Positions 36,401 to 48,482 are shown, counted from the first letter of the stretch. The stretch is 64,000 nucleotides of DNA from Phytophthora quininea (GCA_011947345.1 JAAVTG010000554.1:248001-312000), one strand, 5' to 3'. Notes: generated by a model not told the origin, from the letters alone. Made by a program: numbers and translations.

Positions 36401-39400
36401 TAACCAGTTTCTTACCTCCAACAGGCCCAAATCGGTTGAGTGACCTCTTCTCCATGACGTTCTCGATCATGTCTTGAGTCGTTGCTGACGAAGTAGCGGA
36501 CGAGAAGTTCATTACCAGCACATTGTACGCGTCGCTCAGGCCTTCGATTTCTCGTTCAATGACGGTGGTTTTTCCTACACCAGTGTCTCCCACGAGCAAC
36601 GTGTGAATACCAGCTGAAAGCATCGTCTGAAGCAGAAATCCGTAGCGCAGGGTGTCGATGGTAGGCACCATGATCTTGTGGAATGGTGTGTTGGGTGCGA
36701 TACGAAAGTTCGGCGGCAGCTTCTCATCCCAGAGCTTGAACTCACGGCTAGAAGGCTCTACAAAGAAATCGTAAGCTGTCTTCAGAGGCGGGTAAACAGA
36801 GTCAATATCGCGCAAGAAAAGTCGAATTTCTTGCGACCTTCTTCATTCGCAGCAGCCATGACACTCCACGTCATACAGAACAGGAACCACTTTTCGACTG
36901 CTGCTGCGAATTTGTCTCCACACGAAGCTAAATCAACGCCATTCTCAGCTGTGGCGAGTGCGTTGTAGAGGTTGCAAAAAGACTTGACGCTGTTAAAAGT
37001 CGTGACTGGAATCAACTCGGTCACCTCGGTTGTCTTAAACCGCACCACTTTCTCCATGTACTTGTCAAATAACGTCTGGAGAACATCACGCTCTTCCTGG
37101 ATCGAGATTGTAGTGGCAAGCCATGTCTGAATGAAAGGACGCCAACCCAAGTCTTCAACGTCCATGTATACCATTCCTGCGCGACTAACCGTGGCAGGGG
37201 ATGCCACTGCTAGGTCTTGAACCTCGAACATAAGTGCCATGGAAGGACTCATGCTGATGCGGTCGCCATTGATCAGGGTCAGCACCTTGTTGTCATCCAT
37301 AACACTGTTCATACTTTCGATCCACAGCGTATCCACAGGTCCGTCCAACATGATCCATTTCTCTTCAGCTTTCTCATCAGCAGCGAGGTTCCTGAAGATA
37401 GCCGACAAAATGCCGTCGATCCATTCAAAAGTTGAAAGGTCATACACGCCGTAAATCTCGTTCAGCGAAATGGATTTCGGATTCAGCACCTGAACGCGCA
37501 CGGGCATGTACCCAGCAACTCCGTCTTTCGCGAGTGCCGTCTTTGCGGAAAGTAGCGTCTTCCAGATGGTCGTTTTACCTGCCATTGTTTGTCCTACGAT
37601 CATGTTGCAATGGCGAGTAACCTGCGACTCGTACAGCTGGATCGTTTTAAACACAATAACCGGATGCACCTGCAACTTGTGTTCCACTAGTGCCTGCTCG
37701 ATACAGCCCTGTAATTTGCCGTAGTCCGTCACTGGAAGCTCAATGGACGGGAAGAGATCGCCAAGCAGCAGACGGAAGAGTACCGCGTCCTCTCGAATGA
37801 ACTTTGGCATGTTCATGTCCCTCAGTGCGCGAAGGAGGATATTTTCCTCTTGCAGATTTGGGTCCTCACGCTTAAGAGTACCTGCCATGTTCAGCACAGC
37901 CTTCAAGCTTCGCAATCCAAAGTCGTAGTGGTCCTGTTTACTCAGCTGCTGGATCATCAAGCCATACAATGTGGTCGTCTTCTTCGCCAAGATCTTCGCA
38001 TCGCGAAAGCCTTCAGCTTGAAGCATGACCTCGGCAATCAGAGCCAGATCTGGAACCATCATTGCGCAAGGCCGCATCAAAGCCTTGAGGTTGTCTGGCA
38101 GCTCAGTACGTCCTGCGTAACCAGGGTTCATGGTGATGAAAATGCCCATATTGAAGTTGACTTTCATCAGCGACCCGAGGAACATGACCTGTGGTTGCCT
38201 AGCTGTCAGAGCCTGCATAATCGTCAGCACTTGCTGCGCTACCACAGACAACACCTCGATCTCAATCCGGTTAAATTCATCAAAACAGCCCCATCCACCA
38301 GACTGGACAAGACCAGCAAACATGCGCCCGACGGATTTGTAGTCCAATCCGTCGCTACAATTGAAAACGATGACATACTTCGCCAAGTTCTTGCCCAAAT
38401 CCTTCACAGTTTCCGTCTTTCCTGTTCCAGCTGGGCCCAATGGATTACCACCTCTGTTCAAATGCAATGCGGTGGTCATCGTCAGCACACATCGATCCGT
38501 TAACGGTGTGATCACAAGCCGCCCATTGTTGCCCTGATACTCGTAGGAGTATTGTAGCGAGGTCACCGTCTGCTTTACCTCGCAAATGCCAGAATCGCCC
38601 AACTCCTTGTTAAAGTAGAATCTCAGCTGCATGAGCCAGTCGAAGTCATTGACACTCTTGCAATTCTGCTTGATCAAACGATCAATGACATCGCGCGAGT
38701 GGATCTCAATCGTAATGAGCGCAACAACCTTCTTGCGGTCGGTTGCTGAAAGCTGACCGCGAACCATGTCAGCGAGTTTGTTCAAATACGACACCCACTT
38801 CTTCTTTAACTGCCTTAAAGCTTTCTTCTCCCCTTTGCAACTTCGTTTAGTGCCTTAATGCATTCGTTAGTCCATGCAGTCTGGCCACACGTGATTAACA
38901 ACTGTCCAGGGAAATCTTTAATCCACTTTTCCTTTTTGCCTTTGTAGCCAACAATGCATTGCGCAAAAATCTTCTCGAGCGTGCTGACCATAGCAGCTTC
39001 AATGCGTAGAAGCCAGCCTTCCACAGCGCCAGCAACAACGACGTTCGACGCAAACATCACTTGCTCTCCACACGGTGAATTCATGCCGAGAGCTTCGAAC
39101 GTCGTATTTCCCCGTGCGCCAGGAGGTATCAGATTCAGCGTCTTAATAGCTTCGAAGCATTTCTTAATGTGCTTTTGCACTTGGTCCGGGTCCTTTTGGT
39201 GTCCAAGAATCTCCAGCAGATCGTCGTTAGAAAGGAAATAAAAGCGAGGAAACAGCATGCGCTTCGTCTCTAGGTACTGATCTAAGCATTTCTGGATTTG
39301 ATCCAGCTTCTCCTGCATCGAAACTAGCGTCTCCAACACGCCGGCTTCCTGCGTTGCTTGCAGCGCATTTTTAGTCTTGGCCATGCCTTCTGTCACTCGA

Positions 39401-42400
39401 CAGTAGGCTGAATTAACCTCGTCAAACAATTGACTTTCCAGAGGCAACTGCTTTCGGATATCCTCCGATGCCATGAAAATGCTTTCCAGATAGATCCAGC
39501 AGCGCTGAACGCCGAGCAAAGTCTCGATGACTTCTGACAAATGCGAAAGCGCTTTTTCCCAATACAAGATCCGCGTGTCAAAAGAGCCGAAAAACGGAGA
39601 CGCCTTCATCGTAGACAGCTGCACTTGGTCATCTTCCAGCGCGGTGAAGAGGTCGTCAGCCGACCGGATCTTGTAGTACACGCCTTTGTATTCCGTGATG
39701 TCGACGTCGATACTAGCCCAGCGCTTTTCGATATTATCGAGGGTTTGTTCAATCGACAACTCTTTGCCAGCGTTACTCGACAATGTGCTGATGAATTCGG
39801 CGTGCAAATGAAACCCCAGAGAAAACACGCGCTCAAGAGTAAAACTAGCAGACTCTGTGTCAAAGGTCTTGCCCATCTCTTCCTTCAATTGCGCCCAGTG
39901 GCGCGCTCGTAGTGCGGGGCTCTTTAGATCTTGGATAAGAGGAAGCGTTTGTCGAAACTGTTCGATCTTTGTCTTCATGGAACTCCACACCGTCCAGCTC
40001 TTCATGTCCTTACCGTACTTAACCACTTTCTTGAAGAATTGCGCCGCCGTGGACTCCATCGTTTCCACTTCGATGTCATAGAATACTTTGTTTTTCCACG
40101 AGGCCCACACAACCTCCCACTCATCCGTAAGGGCCCAGATCTGCTGCAATAGCTCAAGCTCTTTCTCAGTTTGAACAAATCCCTCATTCTTGGACTCTTC
40201 GATCCCAAAATCTCCAGTCCCTTCTTTAAAGCGCTTTGCCGCGAGCGTGTAGTTTCCATCTTCTTTTCAAATTCAGTAAGGATTTGGTGAGCGGCCTTTG
40301 AGTGCTGCTCGCCAGAGTAGGGCAATGTAGCTTCAGCCTCAGTTCTCAGCTCCGACATGATATTGTTGAGTTCTGCCACGGAGTCTTGCAGGCTTTGCTT
40401 CATGCTTACCTTGCACTTTTGCAGCATTGTGTTAGCGTCCACCAGCATGACTTCGTAAACCTCCCAATTTGACTTCAAATTCGCCAGATCGCGTTGCTCC
40501 TCGTCAGTCGTCTGGACGTCGAACTCGGCCAAGAGGTCGTATTTGTGTTGCAGCGGCTCAAAACGTCCCACAACGCCAGGCATTCCTTCTTTAATATCCT
40601 GGAGGAGGTGGATACTTTCACTTAGGTGATCCAGATTCAACGGTTTAATCTGGAGTTTTGCTGTGTTCTCTTTCATCATACTCATGAGGTCCTTCAGCTC
40701 GTCATGGGCCGTTTGGTTCAACAACCCCGTGAGTTTACCAATCCATTGCACTGTGTGCTCGACCAAACTTGTCTTGAGGAAGTTCGTGTCGATCTGGATG
40801 AAGTTAATTGTGTTGGTCAAGTCTTCGTTCTGGATGCTGACCTGCTGCTCTCGATACCGCTCAATGTCTGCTCGGAATTGCTGCAACGGTCTGTTTGCCT
40901 TTGCGTAGCGACGAATGAACGCTTGCTTGTCCTGATTCCAAACAAGTTTGTACTTGTCCCAGTAACCCAAGTACTTCTGGAGCTCCGTAGCACTGGATGA
41001 CATACCATTCATGATGTGCACCAGCACCTTTAATATTTCTTCATCATTGAAAATGGACTGGTAAAAGTTGTTGACGATTACAGGAGGGGCTTCCGATTTC
41101 TCCGCTGCATCAACAGAAAGCGCTTCCTCTTGGTTTCCAGTTGGTTCGCCGCTGGCCGTGTCAGCAGGACGAACCTCCTCACCAGCTTTCACAGCCGCAG
41201 CATCTGCTTTACCATCCGTGGCTGTAGCAGTCCCATCTACGTTAGTTTGATTGTTGCTGCCATTCTTCGGAAGAGATGCCACCAAACGAGGCACCACCGA
41301 GATGACGTTGAAAATCTCCTTTGCCACTGTGTTCACCATAAGAGTGAGATCAGCCATGAATGGTTTGAATTCCACTTTGTTGTCTTCAAGGACGACGTGA
41401 ATACGAAACAGAGGTCTCGGATCCGTCTTCGCATCGCCGTTGATAGCTTTTGAAAGTTCCTGTAGCGATTTCTTCACAGACTGACGCAGCGCATCCTCCA
41501 ACATTTTATCTGACCGCTCTACAAATCGATTCCATTCGCGTTGCACTTCTGGTGGACCCGACGCAAAGTGCTCGTATGTTGCCGTCATTGTAGAGCTAAT
41601 GGTTTGATACGCCTCACGGAGCTGATTCTCAATGGCTTTCCGATGAATCACTTGTTTAGCTTCGAAAACACCGTCGTCATAGATCGTGTTGCGCTCAATA
41701 AAGATGTGCATCAGTCCGCTGATCATCTTGCAGTTCTTCATGACAATGTCCTTGTTTTCCTGAAACTCCTGCACAATCTTGTACGTTGTTTCGCAGTGTT
41801 TGCGACAGTCAGCGACGTACCATTCAACAATTCCCTTCGACACCCACGTAAGTTTTTGCAACCCTGGTTGGATGCGGCGATCAAGTTTGCGGATAATGTC
41901 CTCAAACAATCGGCGCTCCGTTGACGACAGCTCGAGCAATATGCGATTGTAGTCGCGCACGACAAGCATCACGTGCTCGCGAAGCACACGGAGCTGCTCT
42001 TTCTGGTTGCATATATCGTGGGCCATGTACGGGATCTGAATTTCACCATTGAAGTATTGCCAGTAGTGAACTTCTGTGAACAAGTTCAACAGCGGGCGGT
42101 CAAAGTTGCAGTGCAGGAAGCCTTTCTTCGCACGTCCGATCAACGTCTTCTCCGTATTTTGCAGCGCATTTGCGTCTCGATTGTGCGAGTTGAGGTTCAC
42201 ATTCGCGGGAGTGTCTTGGTCCGAAGTTTTCGTCATCAAAGGGTTATCTAAGCGCGAGTTCATGTTGGAGTTCCCCAACGTATTCAAATCTTCGATCCAG
42301 TCGTGGTATTTCCGCTGAATATACTCGTTCACAACCAACCGCAGGCCGTCATAGGCGTTCTGGGATTCGTCGCACTCTGCTGCATTGGAAGGATCCACCA

Positions 42401-44152
42401 GCTCTTGCAGACGTACCAAATCATCCGTCGCCCGCAGCAACAAACTTCTGGCCCACAACGCTGCGCCGGCGAACTGCGGCTCCGTAGGAGACAGAAGCGG
42501 TGCATGCTTGTTCTTTTCAAACAGGTTTCGGATCGCCGTGATGTTGGCCTTAAACATACCGAATACGTCGATGATGCGCTTCTCCACGCACCGCTTGATT
42601 GCCTCTCGTTGAGCAATCTTCTGGAAGGACCGGATCATATCCACTCCAGACGCAACTGTCGAGATGCTTTCGAAAGCCCCATTGATCACATTCTGGGTCA
42701 TCGCTTCCAAATCTTTCATCCCATTCTTGAACGAGTTGAAATCACTATGCCAACTAGTATTCTTGACGTCAAGAATATCATACTCGAGCTGACGCAGACG
42801 ATCAACGTAGCCCTCGAACTGCGCCTCGATGCCGCGCAAGCTCTTCACAATGTCCATGCCGCGATTTCCCCGAATATAGGGAGGTCCTCGCGTTTTCCAC
42901 CTTTGCCCTTGCGAGCAAACTGGATCTGGCCCTCGCATACTTCAAGGAGTTCCCGGCAGCGTTGCACGAAGGCGTCGATCTGTGCGAAAATACCGGTCTC
43001 GTCAAAGTTCCAGCGACGGTCAGGTGACGGGGCGGAGGCGTTTACAGCGTTGGACGCCTTGCGGTAGATTTGCTTCCACGACACGCCGCACTGGATGCTT
43101 TGCTCGAGGTGGCGAATGCTGGCTTCAACGTTGCCGTCAAAGACGTCGGGTAGTGAGATTTTCTTGCAGCACACGACAATGATCTCGTTGCTCACTTTGC
43201 GCAGCAAGCTCGTGATGCGGTCTTCTGTGTTGTAGTGCTGCGAGTACATCCAAATCAACCGGATAAAGTTCAGCAGTTTGGGCAGCAAGAGCGGGATTTC
43301 GTCAGGCTGTGCACGCGTGATGTCTTCGCATACAGGACTGAGCTTCTGCAGGAAGCGTAGGTTGTCGTTTGCTTCGGTGGAGCCCTGTTTGATAATCTGC
43401 GACAGCGTCTCGAACGGTTGAAGGTAAGACGACTTGGCAGCACGAAGGATCTCCACGATCTCCTTGACGCCCTCGCGATTCAGCTGGTCGGTAATCCCGG
43501 AGAGATCTTCTGTTCGATGCTCCCAGAATTTAATCTCCTCCAAGGGGCCAGCTCCTTCGGCGTCGTGGGCGTTGTCCTGGTTGTTGATCACTTCCTTGAT
43601 CTGTCTGGTCCAGTGGATAACAGTAGACTCGAGCTGCTGCACGAGGTCCTTGTCCTTGTAGTTAAACTTGCCCGGGTTCACTGGGGGCAGATAAAGCACC
43701 GTCTTGCCGCAGCTACGACTCACCGTCTCTGTTAGACTCGACATGAACCGGAAGAACTGCCCTGTGAATTCCTTTTGCACGCTCTCGGGCCATGCCTTGT
43801 TGTTTTGCAGCCTCTGGAGGTAGAACCCGTTCATCAGATGCAGCAATGACGCGATGGCGTCCTTCTCCACGGTGCCATACTGCAGCGCGTTCTTGACGTT
43901 TGCTGGGGTCACGATTGTCTGGCCGTTCTTGACAAAATACATGACGCTGCTGGCTCCTCTCGGGGCCGCCGTCGTGACTGATAGAATGTCATTTTGGATC
44001 GTGAGGAACAGCGCAGGCACGCCCGTGCCCTCTACGAACTCCTTGACGGTCGCCATGTCCGCGGACGTCCACGCCTTGGGCTGGTACCCAGGCAATGAGA
44101 TGCGCTCGCGCATCCACTGCACAATCACCTCCACGTCCTCGAAGGAGCTCAT
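30500..44152 (-). CDS. DNAH2: Axonemal inner-arm dynein heavy chain, DNAH2 (I1 beta) orthologue
   Basis: This is a complete dynein motor of about 4,550 residues encoded without introns. The tail holds WTRQIKE, GPLEEIKFW, DLSGITDQL and HYNTEDRITSLLRKVSNEI, all features of DNAH2. The ring has AAA1 Walker A GPAGTGKTET (near 38430) with FDEFNRIEIEVLSVVAQQ, AAA2 GQTMAGKTT (near 37590), AAA3 GDTGVGKTT (near 36580), and AAA4 GVGGSGRQS (near 35510). The stalk coiled coil and microtubule-binding tip lie at about 34850-33900, then AAA5-6 with KEQGLEAQLLG and the C-terminal part FIVLNQGE and HFRPVEAKKKSAKGLYSCPLY. Close agreement with DNAH2 in the C-terminal half supports the inner-arm I1/f dynein beta heavy chain. 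Twelve one-base losses break the frame, mostly in homopolymers (42868, 40207, 38830, 36817, 36292, 34547, 34110, 33777, 32840, 32445, 32266, 31951). Start chosen: MSSFEDVEV at 44152; the open frame reaches further up without a better ATG context. Confidence 0.93.
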
Positions 44153-45123
44153 GGCGACGGATCCGTCTTGGATTCGGCTTGACGACTGGTCGGAGCGGCA
44201 AAAAATATCGACAAGTCCATCAGATAACAATCGAGAGCCCTCAACTGCGTGCGAGGTGAGAGCAATATCACAGTTGGATCTACCATCGTGAAGGCTGCCA
44301 AACCCAAGCTCGCGCATCATGCGCTCCGTGTATAGCACGCTTGTCAAACGTCAGCAAGAATCGTCGTCTTTTGGGGCGCCAATAATGTAGCATTTGGACT
44401 CAAACATGGCCCAAACAAGCTCTCCTGTCAGGGAAGTCGGGGCCCAATGAGTATCGCCATCGCCAGCCCCAACGGAGCTCTCCGGCCTTCTTCTCCAGCG
44501 CCATACCCAATGCTGGTGGCGCGCTGTGGGCATGTCTGCCACTTCTCTAGATTTTCAAATTATTTTTCGTAAATCGAGTTTGCATAATCTGACTGTGAAG
44601 AAGCGCCGCATCATCTCAAGATCGGCGAAACTTTGGATAAACACCCGGCGCCGCGTCAGCCCGCCTTCATATCGATGGGCTCGAGCGTAGGTTTGCGCCG
44701 GCTACTGTACCTGAGTACTAAAGCCCGTTGTTCATGCTCGACGTCAATGTCGGCAACCAGTGGCCCCAAAGCAAGTTGTTAATTGTCCCCAATTTCCTGC
44801 GACACCCAACTTGGGAGTCCCAAAGCAGTAAAAAGCTAACCTGCGCCCTGTTTGTTGTGTTTGTAGGTGTTGACGTCGTGGGAAAGCCCAGACAGCAGAT
44901 CCTGGGCTTGGTACGCAACGGCATTTGGCTGACCTGCCTCCAGTAGACATTTCCAACGACATCGCGAGCTAAAGGAAAACTTGGAAGGAGACAAGTTGGG
45001 ATTGGAAAGCTTGTGGTTGTTGACAGCATCCGGCGGATGCCATTCGCGCCCAACTCAGCGATGACAAACTAAAACACTTCCAAATCCGCCTCCAAGAGAC
45101 CAAGTCCGCTTCGCTAGTGCGCC
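44153..45123. other. Intergenic region between divergent dynein and FAD-oxidase genes
   Basis: Nearly 1 kb that should contain both promoters. On the minus strand the dynein reading frame stays open to about 44347 and another short open frame lies at 44351-44542; either could be a 5' exon or leader of the dynein transcript. No family match, repeat or RNA gene is recognised. Confidence 0.4.
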
Positions 45124-46662
45124 ATGGTGGCCATTAAGTACGCCGTGCTAGCTCTCTGCTCCGTGCTCATTGTCCAGAAGGGCTCATTCTCATCCGCCAC
45201 TCCTACTGGGGATCTTTCTGCTACCTCCCAGCACGACCTCGCCGCGTGTTTGACCGCTGCTGGCATTAAGAATTCGGTCCCCACCACCACCACCTGGACG
45301 ATGGACATCCAGCCGTGGAACTCGCGCGTCAATCCACAGCCGTCGGCGGTTGCCTACCCGGACACTGAAGAACAAGTTTCCGCTGCTCTCAAGTGCGCAG
45401 CCAAATTCCGCACCAAGGTCACCACTCTGGGTGGCAACCGTTCTTTCTCCAGCATGGGCTTCGGCCGCAACGACGGCGCCCTCATCATGAATCTGAAGGG
45501 ACTAAAGCTTCTGGAGTACGACGAGAAGACCCAGGTGCTTTCGTACGGCGGCCCCGTCATGATTTCGGAGGCGGCCAACTACATGTGGAGCAACTTCAGC
45601 CGAGCGCTGCCCCACGGTCGTTGCCCCGATGTTGGGATGACCGGTGTCGCCGCGGCTGGATTCGGCACCATGTCCAGGCACAGCGGAACGGTTCTTGACA
45701 ACGTCGTCGGCGTGCGTGTTGTCCTCGCCAACGGCTCTGTAGTGGACGCCGACGACACGACCAACTCGGACTTGTACTGGGGTGTCCGTGGTGCTGCCAG
45801 CTCGATGGGCGTCGTCACCAAATTCAAGATCAAGACATTTGAGCCCCCATCGGAGCGAGTGACGAATTACACCATCAAGTTCAACGCCAACTACAACGCG
45901 ACGCAGCAGGACAACGTCGACGCTCTTCTGGGCACGCAGGAGTGGGCCCAGAGCAAGGACAACAACGACCTGGTGTCGATTCGTTTTGGGCTTAAGACCA
46001 AGTCCCAGCTGCAGGGTTTCTTCTACGGCGGCGGTGACAAGGCCACTGCCGTGTTCGAATCGCTGATGAAGTATCTGCCCAAGTCCATGGTGCTTAACAC
46101 GAACGAGTACGACTTTTGGCCGTCCGAGGACATCACAACGCCTGGCATCGCCAAGGAGACGCTCACCCCTCGCCGCTACTTTTACATCGCGTCGGTGACG
46201 ATCCCCAGAGACACCCCACTGGACAATTCCACCGCCTGGCAACTGTTCTCCAGCACCGCGTATGCACCCATTCTCCAAGACGCTACGGCTTCGGGCTTCG
46301 TGGACATTTGGGGTGGTGAGTTCACCAAGACGGTGACGGCCGACGCCTCAGCTTGGAAGCACAACGACAACCTGCATCTGGTCCGCTGGGACATTCGCAC
46401 GTCGGCGTTCAACGTGTCGTTCGCCAACAGCACTCTGACCACCATGCGCTCCAACTTCTACGAGTTTGTCGACGCGTACAAGGCCTCGGGCGGTGTCCCC
46501 GGTGGCTTCACCACCTATCGCGATGAAAAGTGGTCGATCCAGGAGACCGCCGAGTACCTCTACGGCGGCGGCAATTTCGAGCGTCTCCAGAAGATCAAAA
46601 CCGAGTACGATCCCAAGGAGATGTTCAACACCGACCCGCAGGCTATCCCCGCTCTGGCTTAG
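45124..46662 (+). CDS. Secreted FAD-linked oxidase (berberine-bridge-enzyme type)
   Basis: An intact single-exon gene of 512 residues. The first 18-24 residues (VAIKYAVLALCSVLIVQKG) form a signal peptide. The FAD-binding_4 domain follows: PSAVAYPDTEEQVSAALKCA, TLGGNRSFSSMG, LPHGRCPDVGMTGVAAAGFG and VLANGSVVDADDTTNSDLYWG with WGVRGAASSMGVV. The C-terminus YDPKEMFNTDPQAI is the BBE end that closes over the flavin. In most of this family FAD is tied to a His in GGGHS and a Cys in the GxCxxVG motif; here the His position reads GGNRS, while the Cys (GRCPDVG) remains. Several N-x-S/T sites (NFS, NGS, NYT, NAT, NST) agree with passage through the secretory pathway. It likely oxidises a carbohydrate or aromatic alcohol and yields H2O2 outside the cell; the substrate is unknown. 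No frame break is seen. Upstream is a 970-bp gap, downstream the repeat-rich zone begins. Confidence 0.85.
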   Translation: MVAIKYAVLALCSVLIVQKGSFSSATPTGDLSATSQHDLAACLTAAGIKNSVPTTTTWTMDIQPWNSRVNPQPSAVAYPDTEEQVSAALKCAAKFRTKVTTLGGNRSFSSMGFGRNDGALIMNLKGLKLLEYDEKTQVLSYGGPVMISEAANYMWSNFSRALPHGRCPDVGMTGVAAAGFGTMSRHSGTVLDNVVGVRVVLANGSVVDADDTTNSDLYWGVRGAASSMGVVTKFKIKTFEPPSERVTNYTIKFNANYNATQQDNVDALLGTQEWAQSKDNNDLVSIRFGLKTKSQLQGFFYGGGDKATAVFESLMKYLPKSMVLNTNEYDFWPSEDITTPGIAKETLTPRRYFYIASVTIPRDTPLDNSTAWQLFSSTAYAPILQDATASGFVDIWGGEFTKTVTADASAWKHNDNLHLVRWDIRTSAFNVSFANSTLTTMRSNFYEFVDAYKASGGVPGGFTTYRDEKWSIQETAEYLYGGGNFERLQKIKTEYDPKEMFNTDPQAIPALA

Positions 46663-47180
46663 AGCGACCAACCTACTAGCGTTCTCAATCAACGCTATCA
46701 AATACAAATGCATGTGTTTTTACAAATGGTTTTCTGTGTTTGCGTTTACATTTGTATGATCACCTCAAATCAAGCAATTTTTTACGTCATCCAAAAACCT
46801 GCACAAACGAATAACGCGTGAATTCAAGCAATTTCATCTGGCGTTGTATAGCCCAACGTCGTGAGACTGTTAGAGAGAGCGGGAGGCATTTTTTATGTCA
46901 GGATTTATAGATTTTAACGCACGTGATGCTTGACGTGGCACCGCGTCGAGCAAATAGATGATGTGGCGGCTGAATTGAGCACTATCAAGGGTATAATGCT
47001 GCGACGAAGAGTTCCACCAAATGAAACTGCTTGCGCCTGAATACTCTACTTCAACGCTAAACTTGCTCCAGTTTCTAGACGAGTACCTTTGAAAGCAGAA
47101 GTCGACCGCGAAGCCAGGATGAAGGCTTCGTCAACAACTTAGGGCGAGGCAGCAGTAAAAGCAAATGGATGACACAGTAG
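46663..47180. other. Intergenic, no gene seen
   Basis: About 500 bp downstream of the oxidase gene, A+T-rich toward its left end (TTTTTACAAATGG, poly-T-rich), likely holding its 3' end and polyadenylation site. I see no open frame of note, repeat or RNA gene. Confidence 0.4.
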
Positions 47181-47438
47181 CTAAGCATTCAATGAAGATG
47201 GAGAAAAGAAATTCCAACGACTAGTTTTATAAATCAAAGTCAATTGTGCGGGTGGAAACAAGTTGGCTGACGTCGCCAACTCTATGACAACTATGCTGAC
47301 GAAGAGTTTCACGAAGGCGCTCACAGTCAACCTGGCTGCCTGGATCTCGGGGAGATCGTTGGGACACAGAAATTCGGAAGCACTTGCGCTCGTGACGAGG
47401 AATACAATGGCTGCAACCAGCGCTACGACACTACTCAT
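47181..47438 (-). CDS. Possible small secreted protein
   Basis: An open frame of 85 residues starting with ATG. The first 20 residues, MSSVVALVAAIVFLVTSASA, are an almost perfect signal peptide with an ASA cleavage site. After it come SEFLCPNDLPEIQAARLTV and a second hydrophobic stretch (FVKLFVSIVVIELA), which is odd for a secreted protein and may reflect a one-base shift: another frame there reads a more polar, Cys-containing sequence. No effector motif such as RxLR-dEER is seen. It lies just beside a truncated LINE on the other strand. It could be a real secreted protein, a remnant of one, or chance. Confidence 0.35.
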   Translation of the reverse strand: MSSVVALVAAIVFLVTSASASEFLCPNDLPEIQAARLTVSAFVKLFVSIVVIELATSANLFPPAQLTLIYKTSRWNFFSPSSLNA

Positions 47439-47479
47439 TACGTCGTCTTACAAGTTGGGAGTGCTCCAATAGGACCGGG

Positions 47480-48226
47480 TCGGTTCATAGGAGTCCACGT
47501 GTCCGATCTACTCATCGAGATCCCACTCGGTGCTGGGGCTTACCAGGATCCACAAGCAAACGTCTTGGGTTCGGTGCATACTAGTAGTTCTGGTTCCGTT
47601 ATACCCCCAGGCGCGAAGGTCTGTATTAGACGCGATACGACGAATTTTCCTGCTGTATAACTGCAGTACATGGGCATCCACGCAGGGAGACATCCTTGGT
47701 CTCGAGAGCTTTCACTGCCGTCAACTTCGCCAGGTACTTGGTACCAACTACCCCAGGCGAATCTCGAACGCTGCGCTCTACAAATGTTGCAATGCTCGAC
47801 CGCTGCGCTACCGCATCACCAAAGCGCGGTGGACGCTCTTTGGACAGATTCTCCGCGGATCAGAGAGAAACCCAGCGTTCCTGCAGATGGCTCACTACTT
47901 CGACAGCTCTGAAGCAAGTGGCTGGCGAGGACGCCCTCGCACCACGCTGCCGATGACCCTGGACTACGACCTCCGCAGTATCAAGCGAGGATGCCAGCTC
48001 CGTACCAAAACGGACCTACTCAACATTCGTACCCGAGCGCTAGACGCGACTGAATGGAAGAAACTTGTCGGAGACATAATCGCATGGATGCCGTGTGGGG
48101 ACGACTTGACGTATGCAGATACTACCCTATGCCGGAGACTAGCTAGTTTAAACCTAGACCCCTGAAAAGGGAGATTGACGCGAAGACGTAATACAACAAC
48201 AACAACAACGACGACGACGAATTTCT
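47480..48226 (+). mobile_element. 5'-truncated LINE (non-LTR retrotransposon), C-terminal reverse transcriptase part
   Basis: The open frame from about 47530 to 48165 matches the end of LINE reverse transcriptases: a LLYNCSTWA block (as in ILLYGCETW), then FHCRQLRQVLGTNYPRRISN, ALYKCCNARPLRYRITKARWTLFGQILR, and GWRGRPRTTLP with TLDYDLR. Only the last part of the usual 900-1,200-residue protein is present, so the copy is 5'-truncated, as is typical. Upstream to about 47460 the sequence keeps related codons in shifted frames. Downstream, 30 bp after the stop, comes a tail of CAA and CGA triplets at 48193-48222, the kind of simple 3' repeat that ends some LINEs. It codes for no working enzyme. 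Confidence 0.78.
48193..48222 (+). repeat. CAA/CGA triplet repeat, LINE 3' tail
   Basis: A run of about five CAA triplets passes directly into about four CGA triplets. Its position just after the LINE remnant suggests it is the element's 3' tail, not an independent microsatellite. Confidence 0.8.
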
Positions 48227-48482
48227 TATCGTGGAAATACGCGATAAAATATTATACTTCAACTTTGTATAGCCATATACAAACTCTCCGTCAACTAGGG
48301 AAGGTGAATTGTGTGGAGACGTGAAAGATAGTGCAAAAAAGTCACCTGACGTGCATGGGACAAGATCACTTTGATTTTCGTAATATTAGATAGCAAAAGT
48401 TGCGGGAAGCTCATCACCGCTCCCGCCACTAGAGAACGAAGGTTCTCAACGCACGCCACTCATTTCAGACTTTTGCGCCATT

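Noticed and set aside
44351..44542. 63-residue minus-strand frame upstream of dynein
   Set aside because: No dynein-tail similarity; kept only as a possible leader exon in the intergenic note.
45502..46278. 258-residue minus-strand frame opposite the FAD oxidase
   Set aside because: Antisense shadow produced by strong third-position G/C bias; no domain.
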